From positions 27,464 to 91,463 of the forward strand of contig JAPOWG010000019.1 in assembly GCA_026707745.1 (NCBI GenBank): a DNA stretch of 64,000 nucleotides. Reading direction: 5' to 3'. The notes below the pieces were generated by a model that was not told where the DNA came from, made no database searches, and worked only from the letters and a program-made list of their open reading frames with translations. Shown here piece after piece: positions 58,077 to 64,000 of the stretch. Source of the DNA: Chloroflexota bacterium. GTDB taxonomy: Bacteria; Chloroflexota; Anaerolineae; Aggregatilineales; Phototrophicaceae. Both the position numbers and the translations under genes were made by a program. Within the stretch, counting starts at the first letter, position 1. Every line of letters begins with the position of its first letter.

Positions 58077-59846
58077 CTAATTGCCCGGACGATCCTTGCT
58101 GGCGAGGAACCCGGCGATGAACGCGGTTTCACCATTCTCCAGGCGGATCTCATACCAGTCTGCGGAGTCATCAATGACCGTGATCGCCTCTCCGCGTTTG
58201 GCGCTGCCGACAATCCTGCAATTGGTGGAAGCGCAAGAGCGGATATTAGCCGCCGGATTCGCCGTGACATAATAGGTCTTAGTCTCGGTCGGCTCGCTTT
58301 CCAGCAGATCAGCCAGGATCGTCCGGTCCAAAAGGCGGGTCCAAGCCCCGAGCGCCTGCAACATGTAGGGATTGTTGTCGGTGTCGACACCCGCGACCTT
58401 CAATGCGAATGCCGTCGCAAAGTCCGTAGCGATGACGTTCATCAACAGGCCCTCGACCAGTGCGTCCTCACAACCGGGTAACTCTCGCCAGATGCCGTCG
58501 CGCCACTCGATATGGATCTCGCTGTAGCGAATCAAATCCGCCAGCGATTCAATCTTGAGGGCGGCGCCGACCAGCTCGGTCTGGAAGTCCGCATTGATGT
58601 TTTCCAACTGCGCCGCCTGCCTGGCGTCGCACACCGACACTTCGCCAGCTTCCGACGCGAGGCCGTCCGCCCAGTCTGGTTGATCCAGCAGAGATTCCAA
58701 GGCCTCGTTCTCATCCAGACCCAGCAAGGCCCGCTCCCGATAAACATTGTCAGCCGCTTCCAATCCGGCGAGCTGAAAGGCAGCGGCGGCGGAGAGATCC
58801 CCAGCCAATTGGCTCATGAACCAGCCGATTTCTAGGGCCTCAGCGCATTGCGCCAGCCGCTTCCAAAGGTCGGCCCGCCAGCTTATCTGCGCGCTGCCAA
58901 ACGTCTGGAGCGCCTCCAACGTGTCCGACGACTGTGCTTTCTCGAGAATGGTCCGGAAGTCTCCATCGCCAATTGGAAAATAGGCCTGAACCAGCGAACA
59001 TCCCGGGAAGTTGCTGCCGTAGGGTCGCAAGCCGGGAGCAACTCCCTGCACAGGGAGATTTGTCGCCAGCCACTGCTCGACCAGACCGCCGCCATTAGCG
59101 ACCGGCTGGACGAAAGGATTGGCATCATTCGAGATACCGGCCGCCTGCAAGGCGAAAAATCCGCCGGTATCGACGTTGAGCAGCAGCATGTGCACGACCC
59201 ATTTGAGCGCTTCTGCACATTCCGGCATATTCGCCAGCGCCTTCACGCGCCAATCCAACTGTTTCTCAATATAAGGCGGCAAGTCACCGGCGATTTCAAT
59301 CGTCTGTCGCTCCTCGTGCACAGCCTGGAATTCCCTTGCCAGGTCCAACAGCGCGGCGACTTCGTCTTGCTTGCAAATCGGCAGATCGTCCGGCTGCGAC
59401 GGCGACAGGTCATTGCGTTCGCCGCTTTCAATCAAGTCCGACACCTCATCTATGAACACGCTGAATGCTTCAATGTCTGCTACCGAGTGCGTGGCGTAAT
59501 GGTTGCGATCCCGAGGAAATCTGGCGAAATACAAGCCTAAAGCCGACACGGTGTCCGCCCCCATTTGGCTCATCAATAGGCCAAGTCTGATGTTCTCAAC
59601 ACAAGTCAGCAGCGACGGCAGTATGTCTCTTCGCCACTGCAAATACGTCTCGCCAACCTGCGCCAACTCCGCAGTTTCCATTTCGAGGCTGACTGTCTCG
59701 AGCAAATCCAGGAAGTCCGGGACGACCGTGTAACGAGAATAGGTCAATTCTGCCCAGGAACAAGCTGGGAACCCAGCCTCTTGCGCGCGGGAATACGGTA
59801 CGATGATGAAGATCAAAAACAGGATGGTCAACAGCTTCGCGCGCAT
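58077..59846 (-). CDS. secreted repeat protein with C-terminal SH3b domain, paralogue D (four modules)
   Basis: A 589-residue member from ATG 59846 (GGGAGG 8 nt upstream). Signal peptide about 1-21. Four modules: PACSWAEL/LLTCVENI, PICKQDEV/MPECAEALKW, PGCSLVQA/LAQCAEALEI and SVCDARQA/LPGCEDALV. The second half of each shows a conserved 'SQ..GD..AA.A' helix and an NPY-like end. The SH3b domain has NIRSCASTNCRIV and ends FIAGFLAS. Module 4 is most like module 2 of paralogue B. Extracellular; function unknown. Confidence 0.72.
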   Translation of the reverse strand: MRAKLLTILFLIFIIVPYSRAQEAGFPACSWAELTYSRYTVVPDFLDLLETVSLEMETAELAQVGETYLQWRRDILPSLLTCVENIRLGLLMSQMGADTVSALGLYFARFPRDRNHYATHSVADIEAFSVFIDEVSDLIESGERNDLSPSQPDDLPICKQDEVAALLDLAREFQAVHEERQTIEIAGDLPPYIEKQLDWRVKALANMPECAEALKWVVHMLLLNVDTGGFFALQAAGISNDANPFVQPVANGGGLVEQWLATNLPVQGVAPGLRPYGSNFPGCSLVQAYFPIGDGDFRTILEKAQSSDTLEALQTFGSAQISWRADLWKRLAQCAEALEIGWFMSQLAGDLSAAAAFQLAGLEAADNVYRERALLGLDENEALESLLDQPDWADGLASEAGEVSVCDARQAAQLENINADFQTELVGAALKIESLADLIRYSEIHIEWRDGIWRELPGCEDALVEGLLMNVIATDFATAFALKVAGVDTDNNPYMLQALGAWTRLLDRTILADLLESEPTETKTYYVTANPAANIRSCASTNCRIVGSAKRGEAITVIDDSADWYEIRLENGETAFIAGFLASKDRPGN

Positions 59847-59962
59847 GACGAGTCCTCCCAACTATGGCAACATCCAGCAGTTCCTATTTTCCTTGGGCAA
59901 CTGAGCGCTTTGACCAACTGTGTTCAAATGTCCGTTCCTTGGCGGTTCGCGACGGTAAATGA

Positions 59963-61756
59963 CTATCCACCTGGCCGAACGCTGCTGGTCAGGAAGCCCG
60001 CGATGAACGCCGGCTCTCCGTCTGCCGTCCAGATCTGATACCATGATCCGGTATCATCGCTGATGATGAGTTCGGACCCATATTTGGCGCTGCCCACGAT
60101 GCTGCATTCTGTGGAACCGCAGGAGCGGATATTGGCGTAGGGATTGGCGGTGACGTAGTAAATCGGGTAGGTGCGAAGACTGCCTTGCTTCAACGCGGTG
60201 ATGTAGGGCAGCTTCATGATAGACGCCCAATTTCGGATCGCTTGCGTCCGGTAGGGATTGTCATCGCCCAATTCGCCGGATGCGTCCAATCCTATCGCGA
60301 CGGCGAAATCGCTAGCGACCGCGTTCATCGTCACTACGAGCTGCATCCCCTCGATACAGTTGGGCAATGCCGACCAGACGCGCTCGCGCCACTCCAGATG
60401 GGCTTCGCTATAGCGGCGCAGATCGCTTTCCGTTTCGATGTGAAAGGCGATTTCCATCAAGTTGTTTTGAAAGTCAATCACGACTTCGTCCACCGTTTGC
60501 AGTTCATCGTCGCTGCAATCCAGCACTTCCGTGGATTCGTCGGCCAAAATCTCCAGCGGGATTGATTCGAATAACATATCGCCTACGTTGCCCAGGTTCA
60601 TCGCACCCTGGAGCTTCGCATCCGAATAGAGATTGTCCTTGAGGATACGTCCGTGCTTATAAGCGCGGGAGGCCGCGAAGTCCGCAGATAGCTGGTTCAG
60701 CCACCAGCCAATCTCCATCGTCTCGGCGCACAATGCCATACGCGACCAGGTCGAGTCTCGAAACTCGTTCTGCGGTTTGCGAAACTCGAGCAAGTCCTCA
60801 ACCGTGTCCAATTCCGTCGCTTGCAGAAGAAACTCAATGTGCGGCAAAATGTGGTCTGCAAACGATTGGAACTGAGCGACCGAGCAAGTCGGGAAGTTGC
60901 TGCCGTAGATCGGCAGGGACAAGGCGGCGCTCTCTAAATCTTCGGCAATCAGCTTATCGAGCAGGCTCGTCAGGCGCTCGGCGCCTTGCGCGACTTGCCC
61001 GATCGCGATGTTCGATGTCTCTTCCACTTTCGCAAGACGAAAAGCATGCAAGGCGAAGGTATCGGCTATCAAACTGTGGATCGACACTTCAATGTCAATC
61101 GCCTCGGCGCAAACAGGTTGCTGCAACAAGTTTTGACGCCGCCACAACACGACTTCTTCAATGTAATCGAGTACCTCGCTTCGTCCCTCAAGTTCTTCGT
61201 GGCTAGCGTGCAGCGCCTGGAAGCCCGAAATCAAATCCATGAGAGACTCTCGCGCTGCCCCGGTACAAGCGGGCAATCCGTGACTCGAGGAATACGGGAA
61301 ACTCGCCCGATCACCTCCATCGATCATGTCATACAGCCCGTCCTGAAGCTCGTTAAAGCGCGGCACATCTACATGGAACGCTTTTTCCAGGGGATCAAAC
61401 AGCCTGCCGACGCCGGATCTTTGCAGCGCCTTCGACGAAAGCAAATCGCCTGTCAGTTCGCTCATGCGCAGGACATATTCATAGTTTTCGGCGCAGGTCA
61501 GCATTTTGGGCAGCGCCCCGCCGCGCCAATTCACCAGTTTCTGATAATTCTCCAGCAGATCATCAACGGACCGCGCGCTGTCGATCGCGTCATAAAGTGA
61601 AAAGAAGCGATCCGCGGTTCCGTACATGGTGTTGCGGAGGTTCCCGTCCGAACAAGCCGGCAAGCCGCTTTCCTGGGCGAGGGACAGCCCAGCAAGCAAG
61701 AGCGCCGCCACAAGCAAGAGCAACTGTTTTGCGGACAAGACAAGACTTCCAAACAC
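59963..61756 (-). CDS. secreted repeat protein with C-terminal SH3b domain, paralogue E (four modules)
   Basis: A 597-residue member. The start is GTG 61756 because GGAGGG lies 8 nt upstream and the resulting N-terminus is a good signal peptide (KQLLLLVAALLLAGLSLAQ); the open frame to 61846 is not needed. Four modules: PACSDGNL/LTCAENYEY, PACTGAAR/QPVCAEAIDI, PTCSVAQF/ALCAETMEI and LDCSDDEL/LPNCIEGM. The SH3b domain is the most divergent (ELIISDDTGSWYQIW) but keeps NIRSCGSTEC and FIAGFLTS. Extracellular; function unknown. Confidence 0.72.
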   Translation of the reverse strand: MFGSLVLSAKQLLLLVAALLLAGLSLAQESGLPACSDGNLRNTMYGTADRFFSLYDAIDSARSVDDLLENYQKLVNWRGGALPKMLTCAENYEYVLRMSELTGDLLSSKALQRSGVGRLFDPLEKAFHVDVPRFNELQDGLYDMIDGGDRASFPYSSSHGLPACTGAARESLMDLISGFQALHASHEELEGRSEVLDYIEEVVLWRRQNLLQQPVCAEAIDIEVSIHSLIADTFALHAFRLAKVEETSNIAIGQVAQGAERLTSLLDKLIAEDLESAALSLPIYGSNFPTCSVAQFQSFADHILPHIEFLLQATELDTVEDLLEFRKPQNEFRDSTWSRMALCAETMEIGWWLNQLSADFAASRAYKHGRILKDNLYSDAKLQGAMNLGNVGDMLFESIPLEILADESTEVLDCSDDELQTVDEVVIDFQNNLMEIAFHIETESDLRRYSEAHLEWRERVWSALPNCIEGMQLVVTMNAVASDFAVAIGLDASGELGDDNPYRTQAIRNWASIMKLPYITALKQGSLRTYPIYYVTANPYANIRSCGSTECSIVGSAKYGSELIISDDTGSWYQIWTADGEPAFIAGFLTSSVRPGG

Positions 61757-61885
61757 CGGTACTACCCTCCCCACCTGAGTCCAGGTCTCAGTTTTGCAGA
61801 TTTGTCGGCGCCATGATACAGCCTGCAGGGCAACAGTCTCCCACAAAAGGCATCACATGCCTCACCAGAATAGCAGCCTTGCGCG

Positions 61886-63667
61886 CTAATTGCCGGGTGG
61901 ATCCTTGCTCATCAAGAAGCCGGCGATAAAAGCGGATTCACCGTCCTCCAGTCGAACCTCGTACCAGTCTTTGGTATCGTCAATGACCGTCAGCGCCTCG
62001 CCATTTTGCGCCGTCGCCACGATGTCGCAGCTTGTGGAAGCGCAAGAGCGGATATTGGCGTATGTGTTGGCCGTTACGTAGTATGTTTTGCCGCCCGGCA
62101 CGGCATTGCCGGCCTCCTCCGCTCGCGCCAGCAGCGATTGTCTCATTTCAGTTATCAATCGCATATCGCGCCGCAATTCCAACACATAGGGATTACGCTC
62201 CAGCGGTGGTTCCGATGCCTCCACAGACATCAGCGCCACCCAGTCAGCCGCGATCTGCCGCATGAGCATGCCGATCTCCAGCACCTGCTGGCAGCGCGGC
62301 AGTTCTCGCCAGATCCGGTCGCGAAAAGCAAAAGACTGATCAAACAGCTTGAACAGGTCGGCGAAGGTTTCCAGGCTATATGCCGCGTCAAGGAAGGATC
62401 GATAATCGGGCAAGAGATAGCCAACGACAAAAATCACTTCGTCGTCCGAACAAACAGCGAGTTCTCTTGCATCCGCCCCAGGTCCCGACGTGCGTTCAAT
62501 ACCCGCCAGGTATTCTTCTGTTGTTTTCAGCCAACTTTCGATGCTCTCGAATGTCTCAGCGGCCTGCGAGGAAATCGGGTTCCGCGCGCCCCCATAACCA
62601 TACATATCCAGCGCGAAGCGCGATATGATGTCGCCGAGAATCTGCCGCGACAGCCAGGCGATCTCAAAGATCTCTTGACACAGCGGCAGCCGCGCCAGCG
62701 CGCCGTCGCGCAAGCTGATATGCGCATCGCTGTACGCGATCAAATCCGCCTGCGTGTCAACAACCTGCGCGCTCATTGCGACATCCATCACCTGACCAAT
62801 GACCACGCCATGCGCCGCCGCGATCTCCGCCGAACTGCAGGCCGGCAGCTCGCTGCCCCGGCCCAGGGTGAGTATCTTGGCGCCCTCGTACTCCGGCCGC
62901 GTGAGCCGGAGCCCATCGCGCCAGCTCCCCAAGCTGCGCAGCGCCTCTGCGACGGACGCGGCATACGGGTTGTCTTCCTCCGCAATACCGGCGTAATTGA
63001 AGGCGTACAAAGTTGCCGAATCAGTCGCGAGCGAGTTCAAGAGGAAACCAAGCTCGATGGCTTGCGCGCATTGGGGCAGCTGCAGCATTTTGTCTTCGCG
63101 CCATGCCAGCATAGTATCCAGCGAATCGATCCATCCTTCCCGGTCTTGCCCCACGGCCGTGTTGCGCCGAGTCGACTGGAAATCCCTTACCAGTTGATCC
63201 AGTATCTGATTCTCTTCTCGCGAGCAAAGCGCGACCCCGACAGCGTCCGGGGATCCTTCCTCTTCGCTATCCCCGCCCATCAGACCCACTGAGAGCTCTG
63301 CCAGCCGTCTCTCATCGATCCGGCGATGTATGACATAGGGGTTTGCATCGTCGCTAAGGCCCGCAAACCGGAGCGCATTGTATCCAACGAGATCGCCCTC
63401 GAGCATGAATTTCTGCCTCTGCGTGCCAATCGCTGCGGCGCAAAGTGGCAAGAGCGCGAATTTCGACTCCCGCCTGTCCAGTTGCGATCGCCCTTTTTCA
63501 ATCAAATCGTCAAGCGTCTCGCCCCGAGCGCTATCCATATCCAACAAAGAAGTCATCATCATGAGGATTTCAGTCTGGCTGCACTTGGGGAATTCGCTAG
63601 ATTGTCCAGTTACCGCTGGCGCAAGAATTAACGAGAGCAAAAAACTGAGCAAGAAGGATTTTCGCAT
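61886..63667 (-). CDS. secreted repeat protein with C-terminal SH3b domain, paralogue F (four modules)
   Basis: A 593-residue member and the first of the array in the direction of transcription. ATG 63667 has GAAAGG about 8 nt upstream. Signal peptide about 1-22 (cleavage near VTGQ). Four modules: PKCSQTEI/LPLCAAAI, ALCSREEN/LPQCAQAIEL, PACSSAEI/LPLCQEIFEI and AVCSDDEV/LPRCQQVLEI. The SH3b domain (NIRSCASTSCDIV, FIAGFLMS) closes the protein. A candidate promoter lies 33-70 nt upstream. Extracellular; function unknown. Confidence 0.72.
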   Translation of the reverse strand: MRKSFLLSFLLSLILAPAVTGQSSEFPKCSQTEILMMMTSLLDMDSARGETLDDLIEKGRSQLDRRESKFALLPLCAAAIGTQRQKFMLEGDLVGYNALRFAGLSDDANPYVIHRRIDERRLAELSVGLMGGDSEEEGSPDAVGVALCSREENQILDQLVRDFQSTRRNTAVGQDREGWIDSLDTMLAWREDKMLQLPQCAQAIELGFLLNSLATDSATLYAFNYAGIAEEDNPYAASVAEALRSLGSWRDGLRLTRPEYEGAKILTLGRGSELPACSSAEIAAAHGVVIGQVMDVAMSAQVVDTQADLIAYSDAHISLRDGALARLPLCQEIFEIAWLSRQILGDIISRFALDMYGYGGARNPISSQAAETFESIESWLKTTEEYLAGIERTSGPGADARELAVCSDDEVIFVVGYLLPDYRSFLDAAYSLETFADLFKLFDQSFAFRDRIWRELPRCQQVLEIGMLMRQIAADWVALMSVEASEPPLERNPYVLELRRDMRLITEMRQSLLARAEEAGNAVPGGKTYYVTANTYANIRSCASTSCDIVATAQNGEALTVIDDTKDWYEVRLEDGESAFIAGFLMSKDPPGN

Positions 63668-64000
63668 TGTGACACCTTTCCATAAAGGCAGATTACCCAC
63701 AGTACATCATAACATAGGCAATTAACGGGTTACAAACATCTATGATAATGGACAGGGCAATTGCATCAAAATGAGACGACTGACATGCTAGGAAATTGGA
63801 CTGAGCATTAAGCACCGAGGGCCGCGAGGACACCTATTCTGAATGCGCAGGTTGCCCGTCTGCGGGGATCACGAGGCCGGCGGGTTTCGTGAAGGCGCGA
63901 GGCGCTTCCAAGATTCCCCCGCGCAGTCCCAGAAGTCAAGCTCGAGAAGTCAAAGGTTGCCGCCGCGGCAATTGCCGGGGAAAAAGTTTTTTCGGCAGTT
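63668..64000. other. intergenic region upstream of the SH3b array
   Basis: No gene is recognised in these 333 bases. The left edge holds the candidate promoter of paralogue F. The right end has a GC-rich stretch ending with an A-run and a T-run (near 63979-63990), which may be part of a terminator for a gene beyond the window. Confidence 0.4.
63706..63735 (-). promoter_or_regulatory. candidate sigma-70 promoter for paralogue F
   Basis: On the minus strand TTGTAA (63735-63730), 18-nt spacer, TATGAT (63711-63706). The predicted start near 63700 leaves a ~33-nt leader to ATG 63667. It is the only reasonable promoter seen ahead of the array, but internal promoters in the 80-180-nt gaps cannot be excluded. 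Confidence 0.4.

Noticed and set aside
61757-61846. Longer N-terminus for paralogue E up to 61846.
   Set aside because: The GTG at 61756 has a strong ribosome-binding site and gives a clean signal peptide, as in the other five paralogues.

Overview
The window is bacterial chromosome, GC-rich and densely coding, with no rRNA, tRNA, CRISPR array, prophage or IS transposase that I could recognise. The gene stock suggests an environmental member of the Chloroflexota, probably an Anaerolineae-like lineage. It has many ABC importers for sugars, peptides and branched-chain amino acids, a luciferase-like flavin monooxygenase, phytanoyl-CoA-dioxygenase, Gfo/Idh, LarA-like and DUF4438 genes, and secreted SH3b proteins with Thr/Pro-rich linkers. 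The assignment rests on gene content only and is tentative.

Layout. 1-5.5 kb: an XRE-type regulator facing a sugar importer (solute-binding protein plus two permeases). 5.7-7.7 kb: an EEP-fold phosphatase/nuclease, a small HNH protein and a phytanoyl-CoA dioxygenase. 8-11.6 kb: a second sugar importer. 11.9-16.5 kb: a LarA-like protein, a solitary beta-class DNA methyltransferase, a small membrane protein, a homocysteine-methyltransferase-like protein and an SDR. 16.5-21.1 kb: a peptide/nickel-type importer split by a three-gene, translationally coupled HNH cassette that looks like a toxin-antitoxin module. 21.2-26.4 kb: an aspartoacylase/AstE-like deacylase, a Gfo/Idh oxidoreductase, a doubled spondin-domain protein and an SH3b/Excalibur protein. 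26.5-32 kb: a nuclease-methyltransferase fusion-like gene followed by DinB-like, sialidase-like and adenine-methyltransferase genes. 32.2-38.5 kb: MsrB, a thioesterase and a complete Liv importer with an embedded GNAT gene. 38.7-53.8 kb: a catabolic region with a flavin monooxygenase, an acetamidase/formamidase, SDR, a second peptide-type importer, an aminotransferase with a degenerate twin, an Ldh_2-type dehydrogenase, a VOC protein, twin DUF4438 proteins, a GntR/FCD regulator and a D-2-hydroxyacid dehydrogenase. 53.8-63.7 kb: six tandem paralogous genes for secreted proteins, each with two or four copies of a two-cysteine helical module and one C-terminal SH3b domain.

How it fits together. 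Most of the window takes up and breaks down small organic molecules. Four of the five importers lack an ATPase gene here and must borrow one. Every one of the five solute-binding-protein genes is followed within about 20-40 nt of its stop by a strong but sequence-unrelated hairpin, which would let the binding protein be made in excess over the permeases. Two separate operons (peptide importer/deacylase at 21.2 kb and DUF4438 at 51.6 kb) share a perfect palindromic operator next to the -10 box. The FCD-type GntR protein at 52.1 kb is the obvious candidate to bind it.

The best candidates for something undescribed are the six-gene SH3b-module array, the antitoxin-like pair with an HNH nuclease, the shared operator, the lysine-less aminotransferase twin, and a family of short dispersed repeats, one copy of which has become the coding 3' end of two convergent genes.
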